Shown here piece by piece: positions 27,601 to 35,332 of a stretch of DNA of 64,000 nucleotides. Below the pieces are notes generated by a model that was given only the letters and a program-made list of their open reading frames with translations, searched no databases and was not told the DNA's origin. Position numbers and translations under genes: made by a program. Position 1 is the first letter of the stretch, and each line of letters opens with the position of its first letter. Origin of the DNA: Prevotella sp. GTDB lineage: Bacteria; Bacteroidota; Bacteroidia; Bacteroidales; Bacteroidaceae. Location of the stretch: contig JAFYYV010000002.1 in NCBI GenBank assembly GCA_017557405.1, positions 1 through 64,000 on the forward strand. The letters are read 5' to 3'.

Positions 27601-27718
27601 AAACGTCAACGTGGACGAGCCATAAAGGATGACGTGAATCGACGGGACGACGCTGCTGAGCGGACACGGAAACAGATGCCAACAACAGCAACAAAACGTA
27701 GATTAGTTTGTTGTACAT
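24605..27718 (-). CDS. Glycoside hydrolase family 98 protein with CBM and sorting tail
   Basis: The start is the ATG at 27718 (1037 residues), because an in-frame ATG at 27745 would overlap the -7 box. After a signal peptide (LLLLLASVSVSAQQ), residues ~25-330 match the GH98 catalytic domain (HPLWLVHVDVWNKADPQKII; FLGWNYAEQFWGFDE; DGPELIWTEDFQN). A GH98 C-terminal beta domain follows. Next are a CBM6/35-like module (IIIEAEDMDF, ending IDQIIYTP), a short bacterial repeat domain (TVELTATPDEGYELAGWNVI type), a further beta-sandwich, and a sorting-like tail ending RKVFLK. GH98 members are endo-beta-galactosidases on blood-group glycans or endo-xylanases; I cannot decide between these. Probably secreted or surface-exposed. 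Confidence 0.85.
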   Translation of the reverse strand: MYNKLIYVLLLLLASVSVSAQQRRPVDSRHPLWLVHVDVWNKADPQKIIDLIPDDVKPYVCMNLSLSCQYDTEKNVYKMPQNAVRTYKSWATVCQHNGMWFTCQPASGGHTHIQDDDLETFEYFYKRFPNFLGWNYAEQFWGFDEAGDKSSSTQSSRIDLFAKLVTMAHQYGGFLTVSFCGNIWSHPLNPVGMMKRNKDLLKACRDYPDAILWLYKYTTSSCFYNNESVTFSPFVSGLAKNYGVRYDNCGWNGALEALLGENHDRKYPTAAGLGTVMEQTCVNGGTVWDGPELIWTEDFQNLNNSTVDGYTRRNWGTFQGFRGGWLDMFRKMIDGTMYIPSREEVVGKTKIIVINDLSSGSDEQKYAAWGNLYDGIYKQSDPFNRGNGQWMDNFCYFKKTGRYAAIPVAIGLYDNLAKSIPVQVKKSAYTSRWSTQTKKINEFNTQYPEVSQGDLYVSRYKNQLVTYTPYSYLNKNTTATAQIPLCYNTCQELELTWGKLSSGLVREYEDHIDFYLNNYRSDTTTTVLDNIVVKGVVEEPSFTFKKRTLATGSATAEWDAETGTFTLQVKHNGPVDVVINCKGDATDRQTDVLPNDSLSKDLPKQPEVYHGEIIIEAEDMDFKSIKSCVTDPYGWYPNVRGHAGNGFMDMGTSSSGSLRHVLKLKKGGEYVVAVRYTSPNRAGKLYATINGTKHTLDCEKTANNEWRKVRFETSLNEGGNTLMINNSAALNMYIDQIIYTPADVQEERFEVTIREAEHGSATANLVNAQEGETVELTATPDEGYELAGWNVIHGGVKVSDDGSFTMPDEHVTLQPIFVDVTAVYALDFTDVLGGNMPKGWRATQEDNAIHEYPNSFPNGARTFAGFTGYQGKALYWRVGSAEYGRQSAFPLILQPGAYKLTYAVAAWKESPRYKVRILDGKNAVVAESQVSTATPNADGNSSANLTTAKEYVLPFEIVQSDKYVISFVNNGTGFDEYLLLECQVNTDLSAGITTVASSEPTSRVAIYSASGVRRQSLERGLNIVIGSDGVTRKVFLK

Positions 27719-27742
27719 TATTCTTAGGTTTGTTTTATGGTG

Positions 27743-27750
27743 CAAAATTA
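27743..27750 (-). promoter_or_regulatory. -7 box of the GH98 gene
   Basis: TAATTTTG on the minus strand matches TAnnTTTG and lies 24 bp upstream of the ATG at 27718. Its position rules out the in-frame ATG at 27745 as the true start. Confidence 0.5.
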
Positions 27751-27782
27751 CACTAAATCCGCAATACGCGCGTTTTATATTG

Positions 27783-27806
27783 TATCATGCTTTTAACGAA
27801 ATGTAA
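27783..27806 (-). promoter_or_regulatory. Putative operator TTACAT-N12-ATGATA upstream of GH98
   Basis: Same half-sites, spacing and orientation as the element at 24538-24561, and 6 of the 12 spacer bases agree (GT and AAAA in the centre). It lies 32 bp upstream of the GH98 -7 box, against 54 bp at the SusCD operon; the difference is 22 bp, about two helical turns. Confidence 0.4.
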
Positions 27807-27912
27807 CCTATAGGGCTTTTTCGCTGACTATCAGGTGAAATGGCGGCATGCTCTTATTGTAAAAAACAAAGAATATGAAACAAATCGTAAAAAGGAAACG
27901 ACCATAAATCGA

Positions 27913-27920
27913 TATCTTTG
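27913..27920 (+). promoter_or_regulatory. -7 box of the GH43-like gene
   Basis: TATCTTTG, 44 bp upstream of the ATG at 27965, matches the TAnnTTTG consensus. The gene is divergent from GH98, and the two share a 246-bp control region. Confidence 0.55.
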
Positions 27921-27964
27921 CAGAAACTTTAAGCAACAACTATCATCTATAAAACAAAAACAAC

Positions 27965-30019
27965 ATGAAAAGACTTTTCTTGCAGACGCTTCTGGTATTC
28001 GCCGCACTTGCAGCCAACGCCCAGAACCCCTATCTGCCTCTTTGGGAACACGTTCCCGACGGTGAACCCCGCGTGTTTGAGGATCCCGACAACCCTGGCA
28101 AACTCCGCGCCTATATCATTGGCTCTCACGACGTGAATTACTCTGCCTATTGCGGTCCTGACATCCGCATGTGGTCGGCACCTGTTGAGGACTTGTCGCA
28201 ATGGCGCGACGAAGGTCCCATCTTCACTTGGTATGTCGATGGACAATGGGACACGATGTATGCCCCCGATCTCGTTTGTACCATCGACCGCGCCACTGGT
28301 AAGAAGACCTATTGGCTCTATCCCCACTCACGCGGTTGGCGTCGTACGCCAATGGTGTGTAAGGGTGACCGGCCCAATGGTCCCTTCACCCCCGTCAACC
28401 TCACAGAGGATGGTCGTCAATGCCTCCCAGGCTCATTAATCGACTTCGACCCCTCGGTATTCATCGAGAACATCACCGACAAGAAGGACAAGGACTACAA
28501 CATCGGCTATCGTGCCTATGTGTTCTATGGTTTCCAGCATTCTACAGCTGTTGAACTAGACCAAAAGACCATGTACTCGAAGCGTGAGGGTACGGAGCCC
28601 ATCGATCCGTTCATCCCAGCTAGCAGCGCTGACGGCCGACTGCTTGACAAAGCTGGCAGCGAGTACAAAGCCCTCTATGAAGGACAGAATCCGCTCGACT
28701 TCAATTTCTTCGAGGCCTCATCCATCCGTCAGGTGGGCAACAAGTACGTGATGGTGTTCTCTGGCTACTCTGGTAAGGAGTATGGTTTGGGCAACACGAA
28801 CTCTGCCCTGCGCTATGCCTATGGCGACTCGCCCCTAGGTCCTTGGCGCTCAGGTGGTGTGCTCGTCGACTCGCGTGGTGTTGTGGTAGGTCAGGATGGT
28901 TCCAAGCTCATCACCACCAATTTCGGCCACAACACCCACGGTTCTATTCAGGAAATCAATGGTCAATGGTACGTCTTCTATCATCGTCCACCGCGTGGTT
29001 TCGGCAACGCTCGTCAGGCAATGGTAGCCCCTGTGAAGATCGAGTGGGACAAGAAGTCCGTGGCCAAAGGCGGCAAGGTGCGCATTACTGGCTATGACCC
29101 TTATGCCAAAGATAATGTCTGGACGGCCAAGGCCAGCGATGGCAACGAATACACGGGCGCCGAGGTGACCAGCGAGGGCTTCCAGATTTTCGGTCTACCT
29201 CCCTACGCTTACTACTCTGCAGGTTATGCCTGCTTCGTGAATGGCCCTGGTTCCAACGACTGGATGCAGGACAACCACGACGTATGGAACAACTCAATGG
29301 ACCTCGCTGGTATCCAGAATGGCGGTATCATCGGCTTCAAATACTTTGGCTTCGGTGGCCTCGACAAGGACACCAAAGGCTGTAAGGCCTTCGAGGGCAC
29401 GAAAAAGGGCGACAATGTCTATCTGAATCTGTACATGACACCCAGCGGCAAGGGTGACTTCGTGATTCACGTCATGCTCGACGACCCCTGGAAGGGTAAG
29501 GAAATTGCCTATGTACCTATAGCTGGCGGTCACAACAAGACCAGTCTGAACGGCATCCCCGTTCCTGACGTCGAGGGTCTCACAGGCAAGCATGCCATCT
29601 ACCTCGTGGTAGAGGGTCCAGACATCCAGCAGCCTCAGCAGCAGGGCTTCGGACAGTTTGGTGGCCGTCGTGGACCCCAGCAGCCGCAACGTCCGCAGGG
29701 TCTCTTCGACCTACACGGCATCGGTTTCTCCAAGGGAGACGTCCAACTTCCTGCATTTGTTCCCGCTGTGCCAAAGGTAACCATCACCGCCGACGGCAAG
29801 CAGCTGACCATTCCTTCGACACCTGTCCGCTTCACCAATCAGAACGGCTATCCCGACCAGATTCGCTATCAGCTTTATGGTCCGCTGAAGGCAGACACCA
29901 AGCTTCAGGCTATATCTGATGTACAGGGTGTGAAGTTCGACATCAGTCCGATCGTTGAGGGCCGCGCTACTATCAAGGCGACCTACAAAGGTCAGACGAA
30001 GATATTCCTGATTAACTAA
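27965..30019 (+). CDS. GH43-like glycoside hydrolase (five-bladed beta-propeller)
   Basis: The protein has 684 residues with a signal peptide cleaved after NAQ (MKRLFLQTLLVFAALAANAQ). The mature start NPYLPLWEHVPDGEPRVFED, then RAYIIGSHDVNY, is characteristic of secreted Bacteroidetes family 43 enzymes, and repeated propeller-blade sequences follow (MYAPDLVCTI; YWLYPHSRGW; GSIQEINGQWYVFYHRPP). Residues ~400-600 form a beta-sandwich (CBM6-like) with an insert rich in Gln/Pro/Gly (near residues 555-575). The family removes arabinofuranosyl, xylosyl or galactosyl side groups; which one is not decidable here. It is probably periplasmic or surface and acts with GH98 and the SusCD system. Codon use is G/C-rich in third positions compared with the neighbours, which suggests high expression. 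Confidence 0.85.
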   Translation: MKRLFLQTLLVFAALAANAQNPYLPLWEHVPDGEPRVFEDPDNPGKLRAYIIGSHDVNYSAYCGPDIRMWSAPVEDLSQWRDEGPIFTWYVDGQWDTMYAPDLVCTIDRATGKKTYWLYPHSRGWRRTPMVCKGDRPNGPFTPVNLTEDGRQCLPGSLIDFDPSVFIENITDKKDKDYNIGYRAYVFYGFQHSTAVELDQKTMYSKREGTEPIDPFIPASSADGRLLDKAGSEYKALYEGQNPLDFNFFEASSIRQVGNKYVMVFSGYSGKEYGLGNTNSALRYAYGDSPLGPWRSGGVLVDSRGVVVGQDGSKLITTNFGHNTHGSIQEINGQWYVFYHRPPRGFGNARQAMVAPVKIEWDKKSVAKGGKVRITGYDPYAKDNVWTAKASDGNEYTGAEVTSEGFQIFGLPPYAYYSAGYACFVNGPGSNDWMQDNHDVWNNSMDLAGIQNGGIIGFKYFGFGGLDKDTKGCKAFEGTKKGDNVYLNLYMTPSGKGDFVIHVMLDDPWKGKEIAYVPIAGGHNKTSLNGIPVPDVEGLTGKHAIYLVVEGPDIQQPQQQGFGQFGGRRGPQQPQRPQGLFDLHGIGFSKGDVQLPAFVPAVPKVTITADGKQLTIPSTPVRFTNQNGYPDQIRYQLYGPLKADTKLQAISDVQGVKFDISPIVEGRATIKATYKGQTKIFLIN

Positions 30020-30049
30020 CAAACAGCCGATTTCCCCATCGGAAACCAC

Positions 30050-30092
30050 AAAAGAGGACTGTGCTTCTACACTTGGCACAGCCCTCTTTTTT
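30050..30092 (+). terminator. Rho-independent terminator after the GH43-like gene
   Basis: AAAAGAGGACTGTGC (30050-30064) pairs with GCACAGCCCTCTTTT (30076-30090), with one mismatch, and a T run follows. Confidence 0.85.
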
Positions 30093-30183
30093 CGTCGAAT
30101 GCCGACAAGAATTACGTTACAGTGCCCCTCTTCAATAACAAAAGCACCACTTTATTGAAACCAAAGCATAACTATTATTCAGT

Positions 30184-30271
30184 AAAATAATCTATTTTAT
30201 TAATCAAAATAGTCTATTTTGCTGACTAAAATAGTCTATTTTACCTTGCAAAATAGACTATTTTACAATAC
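30184..30271. repeat. Array of four 15-bp palindromes at an exact 22-bp period
   Basis: The copies are AAAATAATCTATTTT (30184), AAAATAGTCTATTTT (30206 and 30228) and AAAATAGACTATTTT (30250). Each is near-palindromic, and consecutive copies start exactly 22 bp apart. The 7-bp spacers between them differ. The second and fourth copies with flanking GC are perfect inverted repeats of each other (17 bp, 30206-30222 with 30248-30264). The array ends about 100 bp upstream of the promoter of the dockerin protein gene. Confidence 0.9.
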
Positions 30272-30363
30272 AAAAAGATACATCTAGCATCTTTAAAGGG
30301 ATGATATGGCACTACATAAGGATATGTCAAAACAAGGAAAACGGAAAATAATCGGGCGAAAGG

Positions 30364-30394
30364 TTGCAAAATTGAGAAAAAAAGTGCATATTTG
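30364..30394 (+). promoter_or_regulatory. Promoter of the EEP-dockerin/GH92 operon
   Basis: TTG at 30364-30366, exactly 20 bp, then CATATTTG at 30387-30394 (one mismatch to TAnnTTTG). It lies 31 bp upstream of the ATG at 30426. Confidence 0.55.
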
Positions 30395-30425
30395 CATCTT
30401 GAAACTACGTAATAAACGAAAACCT

Positions 30426-32387
30426 ATGAAACGACTACACATCCTTCTCATCATCTTCGCCACCATCGCAGCAGGAACGACTGCAAAGGCTGCCGATAGG
30501 ACTCTCGACTCTCAAATCGAGCAACTATATGCAGCCAGCGCGACGAATCCCGTTGACGCAACGTGGCTCATCGTGAACCCTTCGTTCGAGACGGGCGACG
30601 AAACGGGATGGACGCTCATCAACAAAGATCCTGAGAACACAGAAGAATTCAAGGTGACAAACAAATATAGCATGAGCAGTATGGACGGGCAATACTTGAT
30701 GAACGCTTTTCAGTGGTGGGCATCGAGCATTGGCGTCAGGCAGGTGGTGGAGGATGTTCCCAGTGGTGTTTATGAGATATCGGCCGTTGTGTGCACATGG
30801 GAGAATCGCTATGTATGGTTTTCAGCCAATGAGCACACCGTGAACACGGCGGGTATCAACGACCAGACAGGTATTCCTGTCTCGATAGCTTTGACCATTG
30901 ACGAACAACAAACACTCGACATCTCTGCAGGGAGTACGGGCGCCTGGTGGGAGGATGGTCACAATGGCGAGGTTACGACATTCTTCAAACTCGACGATGT
31001 GCGACTGACATGCAAAGGGCTCTTCCTGAATGGAATGGCAAAACCATTACCCAACGACAACAGCACCTTGCTTACGGCTGGACAATGGTATTACTATGAT
31101 GCAATCTACCCTACCCAATATCTGCTCAGAGGCAACATCGACGACATGGTATGCTCCTCCGATGGAATGGTGCTTGAAAGCCAAGCCACCACCCAAGCAG
31201 TAGAACACAAAATGACTCTCGCAAAGGGACGCATCTATTTCAAGACGACACGTTCGGACGCCACGCTGAGCATCGAATCGGAAAGAGAATTGCTCCAAGA
31301 TGAATTCACGGCAGTGGCTCTGAATGTGGACGGATTGCCGCAGAAAATACTATTATTTATCTCCATCAACGAAGATGGCCCTGGGAGCGATGGAACGAAA
31401 CTCATCAGTCAATACCTGAAAGAGAAAGGCTACGACTTCATCGGTGTGAGCGAAGACTTTAATTATCATGGTTCTCTGATGAGCGAACTGGGTAATTACG
31501 ATAGTGGTACCGTACGTGCGACGCTAAGTATCGGCGACCTCAGTTACCCCTTTGACACCGATGGGTTGAACCTGATTTGGAAACGAAGCAAAGTGACCGC
31601 ATCGAACGAAAGCTGGACACGATGGAACTCTATGACCAGCACCGACGGCAATCAATACGTGAAGAAAGGGTTCCGGCACTACGATATGACCGTTGGCGAG
31701 GGAATGGTGATAGACGTCTATGTGCTCCACATGGACGCTGGAGATGATGCCGTTGGTTCACGAGAGAACCAATGGGCGCAACTGGCAACCGCCATCAATG
31801 CCTCGGACGCCAGCCGTCCGAAACTCATCATAGGCGACACCAACAGCCGATGGACACGCGAGGATATTCATACGAATTTCAAGGATAAATTCAGCAATTT
31901 TACTATGTCCGACGTGTGGGTGGTACTTTGTCGCAACAATATCTATCCCACCCCAGCAATGGCAGACCTAACAAACGATTCAGACCCCACACAATTCGCC
32001 AACTACGAGGTTGTGGATAAAATCATCTATCTGAATCCGAAAGAACAGAACACCCTACTACTCACGCCTCAAAGTTTCTGCATTGAGCAAGATTACACCT
32101 ATGGTTACGTGGAAGGTAACAACAATGATAAGCCATTGGGCGATCACAAACCAGTGGTGGTAGAATTCTCGTGCATGAAGGCGGGCAACGTGAAGCACCT
32201 TTTGGGCGATGTGAACAGAGACGGACATGTGGATATTACCGATGTCACAATCGTCGTAAGCATCATCCTTGGTAATAACAATGCTGAGTCGTCCACCTAC
32301 GACTACGTAGCTGCTGATGTGAACATGGACGGTAAAATCTCTATCATCGACGTTACTGAACTCATAGAAATCATCCTAAAGCAATAA
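30426..32387 (+). CDS. Endonuclease/exonuclease/phosphatase-fold protein with C-terminal dockerin
   Basis: The ATG at 30426 gives 653 residues with a clean signal peptide (MKRLHILLIIFATIAAG); in-frame upstream codons precede the promoter. Residues ~30-200 form a beta-sandwich that may bind carbohydrate (IVNPSFETGDETGWTLINKD type). Residues ~295-570 match the EEP superfamily (AVALNVDGLPQ; DVYVLHMDAGDD; PKLIIGDTNSRW; GDHKPVVVEF near the end supplies the conserved DH). The last ~65 residues hold two type I dockerin repeats (DVNRDGHVDITDV and DVNMDGKISIIDV). The GH92 gene follows after 4 bp, so they are cotranscribed. The substrate of the EEP domain (nucleic acid, phosphodiester or lipid) is unknown. 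Confidence 0.8.
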   Translation: MKRLHILLIIFATIAAGTTAKAADRTLDSQIEQLYAASATNPVDATWLIVNPSFETGDETGWTLINKDPENTEEFKVTNKYSMSSMDGQYLMNAFQWWASSIGVRQVVEDVPSGVYEISAVVCTWENRYVWFSANEHTVNTAGINDQTGIPVSIALTIDEQQTLDISAGSTGAWWEDGHNGEVTTFFKLDDVRLTCKGLFLNGMAKPLPNDNSTLLTAGQWYYYDAIYPTQYLLRGNIDDMVCSSDGMVLESQATTQAVEHKMTLAKGRIYFKTTRSDATLSIESERELLQDEFTAVALNVDGLPQKILLFISINEDGPGSDGTKLISQYLKEKGYDFIGVSEDFNYHGSLMSELGNYDSGTVRATLSIGDLSYPFDTDGLNLIWKRSKVTASNESWTRWNSMTSTDGNQYVKKGFRHYDMTVGEGMVIDVYVLHMDAGDDAVGSRENQWAQLATAINASDASRPKLIIGDTNSRWTREDIHTNFKDKFSNFTMSDVWVVLCRNNIYPTPAMADLTNDSDPTQFANYEVVDKIIYLNPKEQNTLLLTPQSFCIEQDYTYGYVEGNNNDKPLGDHKPVVVEFSCMKAGNVKHLLGDVNRDGHVDITDVTIVVSIILGNNNAESSTYDYVAADVNMDGKISIIDVTELIEIILKQ

Positions 32388-32391
32388 CAAC

Positions 32392-34521
32392 ATGAAAACC
32401 AGACACATTCTTCTCTCAACCATTGCTTTGGCCATTACAACTGTCGCTATGGCCCAACAGCCCCTCACCCAATACGTGAATCCATACATCGGTACGGGCG
32501 GACACGGACATGTATTCCTTGGCGCCAACGTGCCTTTCTCGCTCGTGCAATTAGGTCCTAATCAACACAAGAAAGGATGGGATTGGTGCTCTGGCTACCA
32601 CTATAGCGACTCCATCCTGTTGGGCTTCTCGCACATGCACCTCAGTGGGACGGGATGCGGCGACTTGGGAGACCTCTGTTTCCTGCCCATCAGTAGGACG
32701 GATCAAACGGAAACCGTCTTCAGTCATGCCGACGAACAATGCCGCCCAGGTTACTATGCCCTTCGGATGCACTCGCCTGAGGTGTTCGTAGAACTGACCG
32801 CCACCCAACGTGTGGGTATGCACCGCTATACCTTTGCACGTGGCACACAAGCCCCCATGCTGCTCTTCAATATGCAAGTGGGTAATGGGTGGGACGAACT
32901 GACAGGTTCAATAATCCATCAGGATAGCCCCACGCAACTCAGCGGCTTCCGACGCTCGAAAGGATGGGCCAACGACCAGATGATCTACTACGTAGCACAG
33001 TTCTCGCAACCCGTGACCCTCGACTCGCTCTCTAATGACATCACGGCTATCATCCGTCCCACACGCCCCTCTGAACCGCTCGTCATGAAGGTGGCTCTCT
33101 CTCCTACCAGCGTGGAAGGTGCTTACCTCAACATGCAAGCGGAACTGCCAGGATGGGACTTCGACCAAACGGTACGCAAAGCCGACGAGGCATGGAATCG
33201 TGAACTCTCACGCATTGACATCAAGACGAACGATCCAACGGTGCGGCGTATTTTCTACACCGCCCTCTATCATACTATGACAGCACCCTCCGTCTTCTGC
33301 GATGTACCCAAACAACCATCATCCAACATCCTTTATACCACCCTCTCGTTGTGGGATACCTATCGTTCGCTTCATCCCCTCTTCACACTCATATTCCCTG
33401 AAAAGCAGGCCGACTTTGCCGAGACGTTTATGCACATCTATCGCCAGCAAGGCAAACTACCCGTATGGCACCTCATGGGGTGCGAGACCAACTGCATGGT
33501 GGGTTCGCCAGCCGTGCCCGTATTGGGTGACCTCATCTTGAAAGGATTCGTCAGCAACGCCGAAGAGGCCTTCCAAACCATGAAAGCCTCGCAACTCATC
33601 AGCGAGCGCTCGTTGGGGTTGCTTCGTGAACATGGATATATCCCCTACGACTTGGAACCCAGCAACGAAACCGTGGCCAAAGCGTTGGAGTATTGTTTGG
33701 CTGATGATGCTGTGGCAAAGGTGGCAAAACGATTGGGGCATACTGACGACTACCAATATTTCAACCAACGCGCACAATCGTATCGCAAATATTTTGACCG
33801 CCAATCGTTCTTCATGCGCGCCGTGGACACGAAAGGACTGTTCCGCCCCGAATTCGACCCAATCCGCGTCATTCATCGAGCCGACGACTACACGGAGGGT
33901 AATGCTTGGCAATACATCTGGCTGGTGCCACACGACCCACACGGCCTCATCTCGCTCTTCCCCTCAGAGAAACGATTCATGGAAAAACTCGACTCGCTCT
34001 TTATCGTTGAGGGCGACTTGGGTGAAGAAGCGTCGCCCGACATCAGTGGCCTCATCGGACAATACGCCCACGGCAACGAACCCAGCCACCACATTATTTA
34101 TATGTACGACTATGCTGGTCAGCCTGCCAAAGCCGCCCCATTGTTACGACGTGTGATGAAGGAAATGTACCACGATGACTTCGATGGTCTTTCAGGCAAT
34201 GAGGATGTGGGACAAATGTCGGCATGGTACATCCTCTCAGCAATGGGACTCTACCAAGTAGAGCCTTCCGGTGGAAAGTTCGTCATCGGTTCACCTATAC
34301 TCGACGAAGCTACGATGAGTGTAGGCGAAGGTCGTACCTTCACCATCCGCGCCCTAAACAACTCGTCTGAAAACATCTACGTGCAAAGTGCGCGCCTCAA
34401 CGGAAAGCAACTCAAACGGTCGTTCCTCAACTTCGAAGAAATTCACAACGGTGGTACGCTGGAATTGCAAATGGGACCGCGCCCGTCACGCTTTGGAACA
34501 AAACCCAAAGAACGGCCATAA
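32392..34521 (+). CDS. GH92 family alpha-mannosidase
   Basis: The protein has 709 residues with a signal peptide (ALAITTVAMAQQ). GH92 features run along its length: VNPYIGTGGHGHVFLGANVP near the N-terminus, GWDWCSGYHYSD, GFSHMHLSGTGCGDLGD, then the catalytic-domain sequences FYTALYHTMTAPSVFCDVP, LWDTYRSLHPLFTLI and GNEDVGQMSAWYILSAMGLY. The family removes terminal alpha-mannose using calcium. Length is near the lower end of the usual 720-760 but no domain seems missing. It lies 4 bp downstream of the EEP-dockerin gene. A role in trimming mannosylated glycans (host N-glycans or yeast mannan) is inferred from the family. Confidence 0.93.
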   Translation: MKTRHILLSTIALAITTVAMAQQPLTQYVNPYIGTGGHGHVFLGANVPFSLVQLGPNQHKKGWDWCSGYHYSDSILLGFSHMHLSGTGCGDLGDLCFLPISRTDQTETVFSHADEQCRPGYYALRMHSPEVFVELTATQRVGMHRYTFARGTQAPMLLFNMQVGNGWDELTGSIIHQDSPTQLSGFRRSKGWANDQMIYYVAQFSQPVTLDSLSNDITAIIRPTRPSEPLVMKVALSPTSVEGAYLNMQAELPGWDFDQTVRKADEAWNRELSRIDIKTNDPTVRRIFYTALYHTMTAPSVFCDVPKQPSSNILYTTLSLWDTYRSLHPLFTLIFPEKQADFAETFMHIYRQQGKLPVWHLMGCETNCMVGSPAVPVLGDLILKGFVSNAEEAFQTMKASQLISERSLGLLREHGYIPYDLEPSNETVAKALEYCLADDAVAKVAKRLGHTDDYQYFNQRAQSYRKYFDRQSFFMRAVDTKGLFRPEFDPIRVIHRADDYTEGNAWQYIWLVPHDPHGLISLFPSEKRFMEKLDSLFIVEGDLGEEASPDISGLIGQYAHGNEPSHHIIYMYDYAGQPAKAAPLLRRVMKEMYHDDFDGLSGNEDVGQMSAWYILSAMGLYQVEPSGGKFVIGSPILDEATMSVGEGRTFTIRALNNSSENIYVQSARLNGKQLKRSFLNFEEIHNGGTLELQMGPRPSRFGTKPKERP

Positions 34522-34539
34522 ATTAAGAAAACAATATGA

Positions 34540-34569
34540 AACAAGCCCAAGAAACTCCTTGGGCTTGTT
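34540..34569. terminator. Convergent terminator between GH92 and the zinc-ribbon gene
   Basis: AACAAGCCCAAG (34540-34551) pairs perfectly with CTTGGGCTTGTT (34558-34569). It serves the rightward GH92 gene and the leftward gene ending at 34576. Confidence 0.75.
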
Positions 34570-34575
34570 ATTTTC

Positions 34576-34869
34576 TCAGGTCCAAAACTCTTTTTCGCCT
34601 GTATCAAGCATCTCCCCTTGGCATTTCGGACAAGTCTTCATGTCCCATATGCGAATATTGTCGCTTCCACAACGCAAGCACAGACGCCCGACCTCACTTC
34701 TATAGGAAGGGGCTACATCGGCAATGATTCCTCCCACTACTATGTTCTGAATGGTCTTGCAATCAGGGCAGGACATGGCCGTGATGTGCTGACGGAACAA
34801 ACCATGTCCATCATACACCTCGGCCTCATAGCCACAAGTCGTGCACCGATATTTGAGTTTCCAAGCCAT
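34576..34869 (-). CDS. Small zinc-ribbon protein
   Basis: This 97-residue cytoplasmic protein has eight cysteines in four CxxC pairs: CTTCGY near residue 9, CPDC near 34, CLRC near 64 and CPKC near 80. This suggests two zinc ribbons. It is the last gene of a three-gene leftward group after a thioesterase and a GNAT enzyme (23-bp gap to the GNAT gene). Similar short zinc proteins are common in Bacteroidales with no known role; nucleic-acid or protein binding is possible. Confidence 0.75.
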   Translation of the reverse strand: MAWKLKYRCTTCGYEAEVYDGHGLFRQHITAMSCPDCKTIQNIVVGGIIADVAPSYRSEVGRLCLRCGSDNIRIWDMKTCPKCQGEMLDTGEKEFWT

Positions 34870-34892
34870 TAATTATCTACAATTTGAGGTAA

Positions 34893-35327
34893 TCAATCCA
34901 ACAATTTCTCCATTCGATAACAAGTGAAAGTCTCGCCGACAATCTTCTGTGAGAAGTCGGCCACATATCCCATTGTCTCGTAGAAATGAATCTTGTTGTC
35001 ACGACTCTCCACAATGGAAACACGATAACCGAGTTCTTTCGCCCACTTTTCCGCCTCTTGGACCACAAGTGTCCCAAGCCCTTGATGCCGATACTCAGGC
35101 AACACCACAATCCGACCCAACATCACTCGCTCGTTGTCAATGGCATACAATCTGCAAGTAGCCACTGGCAGATAATCGTCAACCACCACAATATACTTCG
35201 TTTCTGGCGTATCGTGCTCATCAAACTCCACATCAAGTGGAATCTGATGCTTCCGTGCCATCGCCTGTATGCGAACGTAATATGCTCCAGCTTGCTCAGC
35301 CGTCTTTGTTGCTCTTATAATCTCCAT
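34893..35327 (-). CDS. GNAT family N-acetyltransferase
   Basis: The protein has 144 residues. The acetyl-CoA-binding motif A is visible at about residues 70-100 (LGRIVVLPEYRHQGLGTLVV, with the R-x-x-G-x-G loop as RHQGLG). The C-terminal strand-helix KIHFYETMGYVADFSQ is also typical of small-molecule GNATs such as the ElaA/YitI group. The substrate is unknown. It starts 5 bp after the thioesterase gene, so the two are cotranscribed. Confidence 0.9.
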   Translation of the reverse strand: MEIIRATKTAEQAGAYYVRIQAMARKHQIPLDVEFDEHDTPETKYIVVVDDYLPVATCRLYAIDNERVMLGRIVVLPEYRHQGLGTLVVQEAEKWAKELGYRVSIVESRDNKIHFYETMGYVADFSQKIVGETFTCYRMEKLLD

Positions 35328-35332
35328 TCTTT

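Larger units (their letters stand above)
30093..30425. other. Intergenic region holding a 22-bp periodic array and a promoter
   Basis: About 330 bp without a gene lie between the GH43 terminator and the start at 30426. The region holds the palindrome array at 30184-30271 and a promoter at 30364-30394. A frame open from 30306 into the next gene starts upstream of that promoter and is not credible as translated sequence. Nothing else was recognised. Confidence 0.7.

Noticed and set aside
24605-27718. Firm call of GH98 as blood-group-cleaving endo-beta-galactosidase
   Set aside because: GH98 also contains xylanases; the motifs I can see do not separate them.
30184-30271. CRISPR array
   Set aside because: Units are 22 bp with only 7-bp spacers and no cas genes nearby; repeats are palindromic operators in style, not CRISPR repeats with ~30-bp spacers.
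30306-30425. Basic N-terminal extension of the EEP-dockerin protein
   Set aside because: A consensus-spaced promoter lies at 30364-30394, and a proper signal peptide starts at 30426.
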